Positions 40,374-49,939 of a stretch of 64,000 nucleotides of DNA are shown here, piece after piece. A program made the position numbers and the translations under genes. This DNA is from Nocardia aurantiaca (GTDB lineage: Bacteria > Actinomycetota > Actinomycetes > Mycobacteriales > Mycobacteriaceae), in NCBI RefSeq assembly GCF_009708175.1, contig NZ_WMBB01000008.1:1-64000 (forward strand), read 5' to 3'. Position 1 is the stretch's first letter. Every line of letters begins with the position of its first letter. A model generated the notes under the pieces. The model had not been told where the DNA came from and ran no database searches. It was given only the letters and a program-made list of their open reading frames with translations.

Positions 40374-42329
40374 TCAGGTGGCCGCCCCCGTCTTCGTGGA
40401 CGGGAGGAACGGCCGGAGCAGGTTCTGCTCCGCCGACGGTCCGAACTGCCATTCCGCGATCCACGGGCCGGTGCCCTCGCTGGGATCCAGCGCGCCGCCC
40501 TCCAGCCAGCGGTAGCGGCCGTCGAGGACGCCCCGGGTGAGGTCGGTATCGGCATCGTCGGTATTGGACCAGAGCTCGGCGAAGAGCTTCTCGACGCGCA
40601 GGCGGGCCTGCCGGCAGAAGACTTCGGCGAGTTCCTCGGCGGCCACGCCGTCCGCGCTGCCCTCGACGCGCAGGGATTGGGCGCGGACGCAGGCGGCGGC
40701 CATGGCGAACAGTTCCGCGCCGATGTCCACGATGCGGCCCAGGAAGCCCTGCTTGTATTCCAGCTTGGCCTGCCAGCGGGCCATCCCGTACATGAGAGCG
40801 CGGGCCTGCTTGCGGGCGGTGCGCTCGACGAAACGCATATGCTTTGCGAGCGGGCCGAATTCGCCGAAACTCATCGGGGCGGTGCCCGCGCCGACGGTCA
40901 GCTGCGGGAACCACTTGGCGTAGAACCCGCTCGCCCCGACCGCCGCCTTGGCCTTGTCCTTGAGTTCGGCATTGCGATCCACCAGCGCGCCGGCGGCGGC
41001 CATGTGGGCATCGGCCATCTCGCGGGCGATGAGCAGGCGCATGATCTCGCTGGAGCCCTCGAAGATGCGGTTGATGCGCAGATCTCGCAGCAATTGTTCG
41101 GCACCGACGGCCCTTTCGCCGCGCGCTTTGAGCGAGGCGGCCGTCTCGTAGCCGCGGCCGCCACGGATCTGGACCAGTTCGTCGGCGATCCGACAAGCCA
41201 TCTCCGAGGCCCACAGCTTGGCCAGCGCGGCCTCGATGCGAATGTCGTTGCGGTTCTCATCGCACATGGTGGCCGAGAGGTCGAGCACCGACTCCAGCGC
41301 GAATGTCGTTGCGGCGATGTAGGAGATCTTCGCGCTGACGGCGGCGTGCTCACCGACCGGGCGGCCCCACTGCACCCGGGTGCCCGACCATTCCCGCGCG
41401 ATCTTCAGCGACCACTTGGCCGCCGCGGTGCACATGGCCGGGATGGCCAGGCGGCCCGCGTTGAGGGTGGTGAGCGCGATCTTGAGCCCGTCGCCCTCGC
41501 GGCCCACCAGATTCCGCTTGGGCACCCGGACGTTGTGCATGCGGGTCACACCGTTCTCGATGCCGCGCAGGCCCATGAACCCATTGCGCCGCTCCACGGT
41601 GATGCCCGGGCTGTCGGCTTCCACGATGAAGGCGGAGATGCCGCCGCGATGGCCCTCGCTCTTGGGCACCCGCGCCATGACCACGAGCAGTTCGGCGACG
41701 ACGCCATTGGTGGTCCACAGCTTCACGCCATTGATCTCGTAGGCCTCGCCGTCCGCGGTCGGGGTCGCGGTGGAGGCCATGCGCGCCGGGTCGGAACCCA
41801 CGTCCGGTTCGGTGAGCAGGAACGCGCTCACCGCGCCCTTGGCGCAGCGCGGCAGGAACTCTCGCTTCTGCTCCGGAGTGCCCGCCAACTTGAGCGGCTC
41901 GGGCACGCCGATGGACTGGTGCGCCGACAGCAGCACGCCGAGACTGGCGTGCGCGGAGCTGACCAGCATGAGCGACTTGTTGTAGCCGACCTGCGACAGC
42001 CCGACGCCGCCGTATTCCTCGGGAATCTTGAGCCCGAAGCAGCCGAGTTCGGCCAGCCCGCGCACGTATTCGTCGGGGATGCGGCCCTCGGCCTCGATGC
42101 GCTGCCCGTCGATGGTCTCGCAGAAGGCCCGCAGCCGGGTCAGATACGCCTCGGTCTTGGCGGAGTCCGCCGCGTCGGGGCGAGGGAACGGGTGAATGAG
42201 GTCGAGCCGGAACCGGCCGAGGAACATTTCCTTGGCGAAAGATGGCTTGGCCCAGGCGGTTTCGCGGGATTCCTCGACCAGTGCCCGGGCTTGTTCTTCG
42301 GTGGCGTCGACTTTGGCGGCAGTCGCCAT
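40374..42329 (-). CDS. fadE10: Acyl-CoA dehydrogenase FadE10 orthologue
   Basis: 651 aa, the same length class as mycobacterial FadE10 (650) and much longer than a typical ACAD. Shared landmarks: ATEEQARALVEESRE near the start, SAFLLTEPDVGSDPARMAS (FAD loop), ITVERRNGFMGLRGIENG, the catalytic-helix region IRGGRGYETAASLKARGE and RINRIFEGSSEIMRLL. A long C-terminal helical extension ends GTGPWIAEWQFGPSAEQN. It oxidises acyl-CoA with FAD; the specific chain is not known. ATG 42329 is preceded by GAGGAGGACATC. The terminator at 40319-40354 ends it. Confidence 0.93.
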   Translation of the reverse strand: MATAAKVDATEEQARALVEESRETAWAKPSFAKEMFLGRFRLDLIHPFPRPDAADSAKTEAYLTRLRAFCETIDGQRIEAEGRIPDEYVRGLAELGCFGLKIPEEYGGVGLSQVGYNKSLMLVSSAHASLGVLLSAHQSIGVPEPLKLAGTPEQKREFLPRCAKGAVSAFLLTEPDVGSDPARMASTATPTADGEAYEINGVKLWTTNGVVAELLVVMARVPKSEGHRGGISAFIVEADSPGITVERRNGFMGLRGIENGVTRMHNVRVPKRNLVGREGDGLKIALTTLNAGRLAIPAMCTAAAKWSLKIAREWSGTRVQWGRPVGEHAAVSAKISYIAATTFALESVLDLSATMCDENRNDIRIEAALAKLWASEMACRIADELVQIRGGRGYETAASLKARGERAVGAEQLLRDLRINRIFEGSSEIMRLLIAREMADAHMAAAGALVDRNAELKDKAKAAVGASGFYAKWFPQLTVGAGTAPMSFGEFGPLAKHMRFVERTARKQARALMYGMARWQAKLEYKQGFLGRIVDIGAELFAMAAACVRAQSLRVEGSADGVAAEELAEVFCRQARLRVEKLFAELWSNTDDADTDLTRGVLDGRYRWLEGGALDPSEGTGPWIAEWQFGPSAEQNLLRPFLPSTKTGAAT

Positions 42330-42456
42330 GATGTCCTCCTCGACCGTGATGAGAATCACATTCGAGTGTAGGAGTGTTTGTTACCCACCGGTAGGGCTCG
42401 GCAAAGATCGAAAGCGCCGGTCAGGTCATGATCTTGATATAAAGGCTAACCCTCGG

Positions 42457-43641
42457 TTACTGCACGCCGCGCAGATACCGGCCGAAGTGCGGGACCGTGA
42501 AACCGATGGTTCCGCGCTCCGCCGAGTAGATGAGGCCCTTCTTGATCAACCCGTCTCGCGCCGGAGACAACGAGGCCGGTTTGCGGCCCAGCTCCTTCGC
42601 GACCGCGGAGGTGGCGACCGGCCCGTCGTCGCCGGACAGATCGGCCATGGCACGCATGTACTCCCGCTCGGCCGGGGTCGCCCGCTCGTAGCGGGAGCCA
42701 AAGAAACCGACTGCCAATTCTTCTTCGGCCGCGGGCGCCGCCACCGCCACATCCTCCGCCGAGATGGGACTCTGCGCCGCCGCGTCCCACGTCGCCTTGC
42801 CGTACGCCTGCACGAAATACGGGTATCCGTCGGCCTTCCGGTACAGCGCGTCGAGCGCCTCCTCGGAGTACTTCACGCCCTCCCGCTCGGCGGGCGCGAT
42901 GAGCGCCTGGTCCGCCGACTCCCGATCCAGCCGATCGATGCGGTGGTAGGAGAACAAGCGCTCGGAGTAGCTCTTGGACGCCGACAGCACCGCCGGCAGA
43001 TGCGGCAACCCGGCCCCGACCACGATCAAAGGCGCGGCGTCCTGGCTCAATTCGTGGCAGGCCCCGCAGATGGCGGAGATGTCGGCGGCTCCGAGATCCT
43101 GCATCTCGTCGATGAACACCGCGATCCCGATGCCGAGCTCGCGCACCAGCGCCGCCGCCTCCACGAGCAGCTCCACCAGATCGATCTCGATATCGCCGGA
43201 GTCGGCCCGCCCGGTCACTGCCGGCACATCGATACCCGGGTTCCAGCGTTCCCGCATGCCCTTGTCGGCGGTGGAGCGCAGCGCGAAAGCCTTGAGAATC
43301 CCCAGGAAATCGTCCACCTGCTCCGGATTGCGGTGTGTCACCGCGAGCGAACGCACCGCCATGTGCAGCGCCGAGGCGAGCGGGCGCCGCAGTTCCTGAT
43401 CCGGCCGCGCCTCCAGTTTCCCGGTGCCCCAGCCCCGCGAGCGCGCGGCCGAGCGAAGCTGGTTGAGCAGCACCGTCTTTCCGACCCCGCGCAGTCCGGT
43501 GAGCATGACACTGCGTTCCGGCCGGGCCCGCGCCACCCGTTCCAGCACGATGTCGAAGGCGGCGAGCTGCCGGTCACGGCCCGCGAGCTCGGGTGGCCGC
43601 TGCCCCGCGCCGGGTGCGTAGGGATTCCTGACGGGGTCCAT
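42457..43641 (-). CDS. AAA ATPase of the Orc1-like/STAND-type ATP-binding family
   Basis: 394 aa. Walker A MLTGLRGVGKTVLLNQL lies near residue 45, Walker B IAVFIDEMQDLG near 170, sensor-like VVGAGLPHLPAVLSAS. A C-terminal winged-helix segment (AVAKELGRKPASLSPARDGLIKKGLIYSAE) suggests DNA binding. Such proteins are common single genes in actinomycetes with unknown roles. ATG 43641 gives MDPVRNPYAPG. It lies divergent from the small 43807 gene. Confidence 0.88.
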   Translation of the reverse strand: MDPVRNPYAPGAGQRPPELAGRDRQLAAFDIVLERVARARPERSVMLTGLRGVGKTVLLNQLRSAARSRGWGTGKLEARPDQELRRPLASALHMAVRSLAVTHRNPEQVDDFLGILKAFALRSTADKGMRERWNPGIDVPAVTGRADSGDIEIDLVELLVEAAALVRELGIGIAVFIDEMQDLGAADISAICGACHELSQDAAPLIVVGAGLPHLPAVLSASKSYSERLFSYHRIDRLDRESADQALIAPAEREGVKYSEEALDALYRKADGYPYFVQAYGKATWDAAAQSPISAEDVAVAAPAAEEELAVGFFGSRYERATPAEREYMRAMADLSGDDGPVATSAVAKELGRKPASLSPARDGLIKKGLIYSAERGTIGFTVPHFGRYLRGVQ

Positions 43642-43806
43642 GCGGCCCAACCGTAGCGCGGGAATCACCGATTATCCGGGCATCTATCCAGGACCGTAGA
43701 GACAGCTATCGATCGGCATCCGGGCCCGCTGAGTTCGCACCCACGCTGTCCCTCGAGGTCTCTACCCTTATGTCTGATTTCGTTGGGATCCAGCGCAGGA
43801 GGGTTC

Positions 43807-44058
43807 ATGTCGGAAGAAGCCGTACCCACCGTCGCGGAGGTGGTCGAATCCTGGAATGTGCCCGCCGAGGCGACCGTGGCCGCGCGCATCCGCAACAACA
43901 TTCTGGTGGCCATCGAGCGCGGGTACGACGATCCGCAACTGGTGGCGGACCTCGCCGTGGGTCCACTGGTGATGGCGCTGGGGCAGCTGGAAGTCGATCT
44001 CGCGGACGCTCGCCGGCGGATTGCGGAGTTGGAGCGGGCGGTCGAGGCGAAAGGTTGA
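43807..44058 (+). CDS. Conserved small hypothetical protein (helical)
   Basis: 83 aa from ATG 43807, with AGGAGGG about five bases upstream. Almost all helix: TVAEVVESWNVPAEATVAAR, then MALGQLEVDLADARRRIAELERA at the C-terminus, which can form a coiled coil. No recognised domain. It stands alone before the NlpC/P60 gene. Confidence 0.75.
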   Translation: MSEEAVPTVAEVVESWNVPAEATVAARIRNNILVAIERGYDDPQLVADLAVGPLVMALGQLEVDLADARRRIAELERAVEAKG

Positions 44059-44278
44059 TAACGGCCCGGTTGATCGCGTATATCGTCTCGTGATCCACGG
44101 CCATATACACCGAATTACCCGTTCAGCGGGGCGTTTTCGGAAATATGCGACACACCACTCGTGTCGGGTGGACAACAGCGCGGCCTCGTCGTAATCTTCT
44201 CGTGACTTAGCGGAGTCTGTTGCTTCATCGGAGAGGCAGCCCGCGACGTTACAGCAGCAAGATCGGAGATGCGGCTCA

Positions 44279-44953
44279 GTGGGTAAGCACAGCTTGCAGC
44301 AGGAATCTCGGCTTCCGAATTCCGTGAAGGGTGCCATCGTGATGGGTGCGATGGCCGCGACGACTACTGGCGTATTCCCGGCGATCACCGCCACGGCCGC
44401 CACCGTCGAAATCCCGGGCATCGGAAACTTCGACGTGCCGGACGATTTCGCGCCTCAGGTGCAGCAGTTCAACCAGACGGTCAAGGACGCCGAGGCGGCG
44501 TTGCAGACCCCGGGTGGACTGGGCGGCGGAGCTCAGGTCGGCGCCCAGGCGGTCACCCCGGCTCCGCAGTTCACGCTGCCCAACATCTTCAACAAGCCGA
44601 GCTCCGTGGGTGACATCGCGCTGCACGCCGCCGAGACCAAGGTCGGTGCCCAGTACTCCTGGGGCGCGACCGGTCCCTACAGCTTCGACTGCTCCGGCCT
44701 CGTGCAGTGGGCCTACAAGCAGGCCGGAGTCGATCTGCCCCGCACCAGCTTCGAGCAGTCCAACGTCGGCGCCCCGGTAGCCTTCGAGGACCTGCAGCCC
44801 GGCGACATCGTCGTCACCAACGGCGGTGGCCATGTCGGCATCTATGCCGGCGACGGCAAGCTGCTGAACGCCGTCCAGACCGGCACCCCCGTCTCCTACA
44901 CCAACCTGCACCCCAGCCAGGTTGTCACCGCGCGCCGCATCGTCAACGCCTGA
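44279..44953 (+). CDS. Secreted NlpC/P60 peptidoglycan endopeptidase
   Basis: 224 aa. Signal peptide near residues 15-40 (SVKGAIVMGAMAATTTGVFP). A linker (about 40-115) precedes the NlpC/P60 domain: catalytic Cys in YSFDCSGLVQW, His in GGGHVGIYAGDG, and the downstream polar residue near NAVQTGTPV. These enzymes cut D-iGlu-mDap bonds in the cell wall. GTG 44279 is the start closest to the signal peptide. The upstream 220 bp has a 6-bp inverted repeat (44148-44166) but no recognised riboswitch. The S4 gene follows 17 bases after. Confidence 0.93.
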   Translation: MGKHSLQQESRLPNSVKGAIVMGAMAATTTGVFPAITATAATVEIPGIGNFDVPDDFAPQVQQFNQTVKDAEAALQTPGGLGGGAQVGAQAVTPAPQFTLPNIFNKPSSVGDIALHAAETKVGAQYSWGATGPYSFDCSGLVQWAYKQAGVDLPRTSFEQSNVGAPVAFEDLQPGDIVVTNGGGHVGIYAGDGKLLNAVQTGTPVSYTNLHPSQVVTARRIVNA

Positions 44954-44970
44954 CGCAGTATCGTCAACGT

Positions 44971-45378
44971 GTGACCTCCGCTCCGCTGAGCACCACGGCC
45001 CAGGCCCGAGTTGATTCTTGGACCTGGGCCGTCCGTATTTTCAAGACCCGCTCGGCCGCCGCCGTGGCCTGCCGGTCCGGGCATGTGCGGGTCAATGGTG
45101 TGCCGGTCAAGCCCTCCCACAATTTGAAGCCCGGTGACGAGATCCGTGTCCGCGTCAACGGTTCGGAACGCATCGTCATCGTCGAGCAGCTCATCACCAA
45201 GCGCGTCGGCGCGGCCGTGGCGGTCCGGTGCATGATCGACAAGAGCCCGCCCCCGCCCGATCCGCAACTGGCAGCTCTCATGCCCCGCCGTGACCGCGGC
45301 GCGGGCCGCCCGACCAAGCGTGAGCGCCGAGAGCTGGACCGCCTCTCCGAGACTTCAGCGCGCGGCTACGAGCCGTGA
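44971..45378 (+). CDS. S4-domain RNA-binding protein (Hsp15-like)
   Basis: 135 aa from GTG 44971. The S4 motif is near residues 14-70: RVDSWTWAVRIFKTRSAAAVACRSGHVRVNG (read in parts) and KPSHNLKPGDEIRV. A basic tail (PRRDRGAGRPTKRERRELDR) follows. Hsp15-type proteins bind stalled 50S subunits carrying nascent chains. It lies directly after the NlpC/P60 gene; whether they are cotranscribed is not clear. Confidence 0.92.
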   Translation: MTSAPLSTTAQARVDSWTWAVRIFKTRSAAAVACRSGHVRVNGVPVKPSHNLKPGDEIRVRVNGSERIVIVEQLITKRVGAAVAVRCMIDKSPPPPDPQLAALMPRRDRGAGRPTKRERRELDRLSETSARGYEP

Positions 45379-45507
45379 CCAGCCGTGCACGTGTGCCGGT
45401 GGTTGGGTGCCAACCCGATTCTGGGGGTACCCGGTGAGTCACCCTCCCGGCGAGGGTTCCATCGCGGTCGGCATGGTCTTCACCGCGTCGGTGCGGCGGT
45501 CACGAAA

Positions 45508-46641
45508 TCAGTTGTGCGGCACCGATTCAGCGGCGCTCCGCGCGCCCCAGGCGGCGGCGGCAATGGTCACGACCGCGCCGAGCATGAGCGCGGCCGGCTC
45601 GCCCGGCTTCAGGACATGCAGCTGGGTGCCGACGGTGATCGCCGCGACCGGGACGCCGATCTGCGCGGAGGCGATGGCCCCGAGCGGAATCGGCTGACCC
45701 AGGAACCGCATGAGCGTGTGGGTGAGCACCGCTCCCGCGCCCAGGGCCACGCCCAGCAGGATCAGGGACACGTGGTCGCCGAACTCGCGCAGGTTCAGCC
45801 GCGCGCCCAGCCATACGAAGAACAGCGGCGCGAGGAACCCATCGCTGATGGCGAAGAGCTGCTTGGCGACTCGGCGCGGTTCGCCGATGGCCGCCACCGC
45901 CAGGCCGAGGGCGAAGCCCGCCAGCATGATCGAGACGTGGCTGCGGGTCGCGAGCGCGCCCAGCGCGAACAGCAGCGCCAGACTGACCCGCAGCTCGAGG
46001 GCGAACTGCCGGTCCTCGGACACCTTGTGCAGCCGGTGCCGGATGCCGGAGTCCTCGAGCCAGCGCAGGAAGAAGTACACGGCCACCGCCGCCGCGGCCA
46101 CCAGCACCGCGCCGATCGCGGCCCGGCCCGCATTGCCCGGATCGATCACCAGCGGCAGCGCCACCACCGCGGCGGCGTCCGCGATGGCGACCTGGGCGGT
46201 CAACTCCAGCACGGGTTTTCCGCCCAGCCCCTGGGAATCGATGATGGGCAGCACGATGGCCGCCGAGGAAGAGGCGATGAGCACGGCGTAGAGCAGCCCG
46301 TGCCCGGTGCCGAACCAGGCCGCGATGCTCTGTCCCAGGATCATCGCCAGCACACCCACCACCAGCGCGCGGAGCACGCCCCGCCCCAGCGCCGAACGGA
46401 TGGACGCGTCCCGCACCGGCACATGGGTGCCGGCCACGAACATGACCACCGCGAAGCCGACGTCGGCAATGAAGCTGAAGGTCGGGTCCTCCGGATGCAG
46501 TAGGCCGAAGCCGGTGGTGCCGAAAGTGATTCCGGCCAGCAGTTCGCCCAGGATGACCGGCAGGTGCCAGGACTGCCGCCAGGCCAGCCAGGGCCCGGCC
46601 AGGGCGAGCACGGTGATGAGAGTGAGGGTCTGGAGGGTCAC
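45508..46641 (-). CDS. Cation:proton antiporter (CPA2/Kef-type)
   Basis: 377 aa, about 11 membrane helices. Family marks: HLPVILGELLAGITFGTTG, the AADV-type ion site reading QVAIADAAAVVALPLV near residue 160, and FLAPLFFVWLGARL. It exchanges Na or K for protons. GTG 46641 is 12 bases downstream of the ParB-like gene stop, so they form an operon. No regulatory RCK domain is present. Confidence 0.9.
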   Translation of the reverse strand: MTLQTLTLITVLALAGPWLAWRQSWHLPVILGELLAGITFGTTGFGLLHPEDPTFSFIADVGFAVVMFVAGTHVPVRDASIRSALGRGVLRALVVGVLAMILGQSIAAWFGTGHGLLYAVLIASSSAAIVLPIIDSQGLGGKPVLELTAQVAIADAAAVVALPLVIDPGNAGRAAIGAVLVAAAAVAVYFFLRWLEDSGIRHRLHKVSEDRQFALELRVSLALLFALGALATRSHVSIMLAGFALGLAVAAIGEPRRVAKQLFAISDGFLAPLFFVWLGARLNLREFGDHVSLILLGVALGAGAVLTHTLMRFLGQPIPLGAIASAQIGVPVAAITVGTQLHVLKPGEPAALMLGAVVTIAAAAWGARSAAESVPHN

Positions 46642-46653
46642 CGTGTCACGGGC

Positions 46654-47046
46654 TCACGGCAGCCGGGGCGCGATCTTCACGGGGATCGCGATGTTCTCGT
46701 CGGTGTAGTAGACGGCGCATACCCGGTGGTAGCCGTCCACGATCTGCATCGGCACGCCCTTGCCGAAGTCCCCGCGGACCACCAGGATCGGCGAGAGCGC
46801 CTGCCCGGAGGTGATCTTGGCGAGGTCGCGGCGGACGTAGGGGTTGTAGGACGGCAGGATCTCCAGCTGTGAGGCGCGCAGCAGGTCCTTGGCCTTCTTG
46901 TACGTCACCGGCGCGTCGCGCAGCGCCCGGATGACCGTCTCGATGACGTCCGGCTCCGCGAGCATCTCGAGGTAGTCCGCGGCAGCCGGGTAGTCGTGCT
47001 CGTCCGGTTCCTTCTTCCACCTGACTGTGATCTCGGGGTCCGCCAT
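46654..47046 (-). CDS. ParB/sulfiredoxin-fold-like hypothetical protein
   Basis: 130 aa. The middle segment LSPILVVRGDFGKGVPMQIVDGYHRVCAVYY has the ParB/Srx N-domain style of a nucleotide-binding loop ending DGYHR, which in that fold holds ATP or CTP. The first part is helical (DYPAAADYLEMLAEPDVIETV). A short CTPase or DNA-processing role is possible but untested. ATG 47046 begins MADPEITVRWKKEPDEHDYP. Coupled to the antiporter gene. Confidence 0.8.
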   Translation of the reverse strand: MADPEITVRWKKEPDEHDYPAAADYLEMLAEPDVIETVIRALRDAPVTYKKAKDLLRASQLEILPSYNPYVRRDLAKITSGQALSPILVVRGDFGKGVPMQIVDGYHRVCAVYYTDENIAIPVKIAPRLP

Positions 47047-47060
47047 TGAGTCATCATGCC

Positions 47061-49769
47061 TCAGGCGGCGGGCCCGACCTCCCACTCCACGCAGATGACG
47101 CGCCGATCCGCCTGCGCCGCGGCCAGTTCCCGCACCGCCTCCGGCTCGGCCGCCCCGGGGACCGAGGTCAGCAGCACGGTGAAGTCGGTGGGATCGGCCG
47201 CCGTCAGCTCCAGCAGGTTCGCCGCCGCGACCAGCCGCGTCTCCCCCGAGGCGTGGACGACACCCCGGATGGCGGACCCGCACTCGCGAATGTCCTGCAG
47301 CGCGGTGGCCAGATCCGTGCGATCCGCGCAATCGCATCGCACCACCACGATGCGATCCTCCATCCGGATCAGCCCCGGCGGCAGCGGCCGCGGGGTGCGG
47401 GTCAGCACCACCACGTCGCCCGCCCCCGCTTCCAGCAGCCACCGCACCGCGGCCCCGCCCTGCGGTCCGAGCCCGCCCGCGACCACATAGGTCCCCTCCG
47501 GCCGGATCTCGACCGCCGGAAACGCCGGCTCCGCCCGATACCCCTCCGGCCGTCGCCGCTCGCCGCCCGAACCCGTTCTCCGCCATTGCCGTTGCGGCGG
47601 CGCGGCCGTCAGCGGCCCCGCCGCCGTCCAGTCCACCGTTCGCCCCTCGAGGTACAGCCGCGCGATGGTCCGCAGAAAACTCCCCGCCTCGTCGTCGCGC
47701 GACAGCACGGCGTGGGCGCCCTCCCGCAGGGCATTGCGTTCGCGCACCGCCGAGGTCAGCACCGCACCGGGGGCGATTTCGAGAACCGTCGAAATCCCGT
47801 CGGCGGCAGCGGATTCCAAGGCGGCGGCGAGTTCGATCGTGCCGGAGACATTGGCGGCCCAGTAGCCGCTGTCCGTCCGGGTTCCCTCGCTCTGGTCATA
47901 CCCGGCCGGACGGTCGGTCCGGTCAGCTGGCGCGCCCGGGGTCGGCGGCCGTAGTACGAGGCCGCGGCGAGTGGCCGAGTACAGCGGCCGCCACGGTGTG
48001 CCGGGCGTGAGATCGATGAGGGCGCAGCGCAATTCGGCGGCACGGTCGCGCACCATCGGCAAGTGAGACGGTTCGGGCAGGGCATCGGCGGGAAGCCGCT
48101 GAGCGAAGATGGCACGGCGATGCGCTCGCCGGACCAACGCGTCGATATAGCGCGGTTCGCCGGACACCGTAATGGCATTACCGTCCACCGCGGCCACCGC
48201 GACTTCGGTGCGCATGGGCTCGACCAGTCGGTTCACCTCGGCGGGCGTCGCTTCGAGCACCGCTGCGGCTCCGGCCCCGTCCGCCCGCTCGAGCAGCCGC
48301 GCACGCGCCAACACCACCCGCGCGCCATCGTCCAGCGTCAGCGCGCCGCTCGCGACCGCCGCGGCGGCCTCGCCCACGCCGTGTCCGGCCACCGCGTCCG
48401 CGTGAATACCCCAGGACTCCAGTAATTCCGCCAGCGCCACCTGGAACACGAACAGCGCGGCGTGGCGGAACACGATCTCGGGGTGGCTGGGAATACCGCT
48501 GCCGCCGTGCATCTCGGTGCCTCGCGGCGGCCGAGCCCAGCGTGGATCATCCACACCGCCGCGGGAATGGGAGGCACCGGCGACAAGCGGCGAGGTGCGA
48601 TCCGACTCCTCGGCCGATGGATGCGTGGCCGCCGCACCGTTCGCGCCGGTTCGGCCGAATCCGTACCGTGGGGTCCAGACGCGTGGGCCACCGACCTGCG
48701 CCACGGCATCGACAGCGGCGGTCAGCGCGGTGGCGAAGACCGGATACCGGGCCGCCAACGCCCGCCCCATGCGGGGGTGAGCGCCGGTCCCCGAGAAGAG
48801 GAAGAGTATTCGCCCGGCGCGGCAGGACTGTTCCGGGCCGAAGGTCTCGTTCATCGTCGGCGCGGTGAGGGGAACGGTCGGCGCGTCCGGTGGCCGCGCG
48901 GCCGGCGTGGTTGTGGCGATCCGGCGGGCCAGGGTGCGCAGCCGGGCCGCGGCCTCGGCGGTGTCGCGGGCCAGGACGGCGGCGCGGGTGCGTTCGGGGA
49001 CGAGTCGCGCGGTGGCGGCGGCGAATTCGCGCAGGGAGCGGTAGGAGCCGACGGCCACGGCCCAGCGCAGGGCCAGGTCGTGGATGGCGGCCTGGTCGCG
49101 CCCGGTGAGAGGGAGCAGGATGGGCGGTTCGTCGCCGCGGTCGAGGCCGGCGTCGGAGCGCGCCGGATCGTCGAGGGCGATGTGTGGGTCGGGGCCGTCG
49201 GCCTCCGGGAATCCGAGTCCGGGGCCGCCGATTTCGGCGTAGCGGCGGGTGCGGGTGCGTTCGGCGTCGGTGGTGCGCTGGAGGATCAGGACGGTGCAGA
49301 CTCCGGAGCCGGTGCGGAGCCCGGGAATGTGAAGGTCCGAAATGTCCGGTAGCAGAGCGAGATCCACGCCGCCGGCGATGACGAAGGGCACGGATTCGTC
49401 GGCCAGCAGTCGGACGCCCATGTCCACGGCCACCAGCGGCGAGGCGCGCTGGCTGTCCACGGTCAGGCTGGGGCCGTGCAGGTCCAGGGCCCTCGACAGA
49501 TGATGGGCGCTATTGGTCCCGCCGACCGCGCCGAACACGACGGCGGCGTTGGAAGCCGGTGCCAGGCAGCCCAATCCGGAATCGTCGAGGGCCTCCACGG
49601 CCACTTCCAGATTCGCCCGCTGGCGCGGGGTGAGCCCGGCGGCCTCGAGCCGGTCCATGCCGAACCACTCGTGATCGAAGTCCGGACCCGTCGACCGGCA
49701 GCCGACACCGACGATCGACACCCGGGGGAAGGGGGTGGGATCGTTCGATGCTCTCGTACTGTGCCGCAC
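47061..49769 (-). CDS. PKS-like protein with apparently inactive KS-AT-KR domains
   Basis: 902 aa from GTG 49769, with GGGAGGG seven bases upstream; an in-frame start at 49874 would add 35 residues. Residues 1-170 are a shortened ketosynthase N-half; the nucleophile motif TACSS is replaced by SQRAS at 106-110 (Cys to Arg), and the second half with both catalytic His is absent. Residues 315-690 are an acyltransferase whose GHSxGE is GHGVGE at 462-467 (Ser to Gly). Residues 755-902 are a ketoreductase-like start (GGLGPQGG) without the catalytic Tyr. No ACP is seen. A structural or regulatory pseudo-PKS is inferred. No other biosynthetic gene is adjacent. Confidence 0.85.
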   Translation of the reverse strand: MRHSTRASNDPTPFPRVSIVGVGCRSTGPDFDHEWFGMDRLEAAGLTPRQRANLEVAVEALDDSGLGCLAPASNAAVVFGAVGGTNSAHHLSRALDLHGPSLTVDSQRASPLVAVDMGVRLLADESVPFVIAGGVDLALLPDISDLHIPGLRTGSGVCTVLILQRTTDAERTRTRRYAEIGGPGLGFPEADGPDPHIALDDPARSDAGLDRGDEPPILLPLTGRDQAAIHDLALRWAVAVGSYRSLREFAAATARLVPERTRAAVLARDTAEAAARLRTLARRIATTTPAARPPDAPTVPLTAPTMNETFGPEQSCRAGRILFLFSGTGAHPRMGRALAARYPVFATALTAAVDAVAQVGGPRVWTPRYGFGRTGANGAAATHPSAEESDRTSPLVAGASHSRGGVDDPRWARPPRGTEMHGGSGIPSHPEIVFRHAALFVFQVALAELLESWGIHADAVAGHGVGEAAAAVASGALTLDDGARVVLARARLLERADGAGAAAVLEATPAEVNRLVEPMRTEVAVAAVDGNAITVSGEPRYIDALVRRAHRRAIFAQRLPADALPEPSHLPMVRDRAAELRCALIDLTPGTPWRPLYSATRRGLVLRPPTPGAPADRTDRPAGYDQSEGTRTDSGYWAANVSGTIELAAALESAAADGISTVLEIAPGAVLTSAVRERNALREGAHAVLSRDDEAGSFLRTIARLYLEGRTVDWTAAGPLTAAPPQRQWRRTGSGGERRRPEGYRAEPAFPAVEIRPEGTYVVAGGLGPQGGAAVRWLLEAGAGDVVVLTRTPRPLPPGLIRMEDRIVVVRCDCADRTDLATALQDIRECGSAIRGVVHASGETRLVAAANLLELTAADPTDFTVLLTSVPGAAEPEAVRELAAAQADRRVICVEWEVGPAA

Positions 49770-49939
49770 AGGAATGCCCTCCCGTGTCCGCGCTGTCGGC
49801 CGTCGAGGTACCACGGTGATTCTGCCAAGGTTTCGCCGCTGCCAGAAAAGCTCTCGTACAAGGGTATCCGTCACCTGGCGCTGTGTGGGTCAGCGCCTAC
49901 CCGTCCTCCCCGAGGAGCAGGAGGCCATCACTCCCGCGT

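Noticed and set aside
40363..40375. GGATTCGAGTC resembling a tRNA T-loop
   Set aside because: No cloverleaf can be built; it is the spacer between a terminator and the fadE10 stop.
44101..44278. Possible c-di-AMP (ydaO) riboswitch before the NlpC/P60 gene
   Set aside because: The conserved ydaO core elements were not found; only a 6-bp inverted repeat is present.
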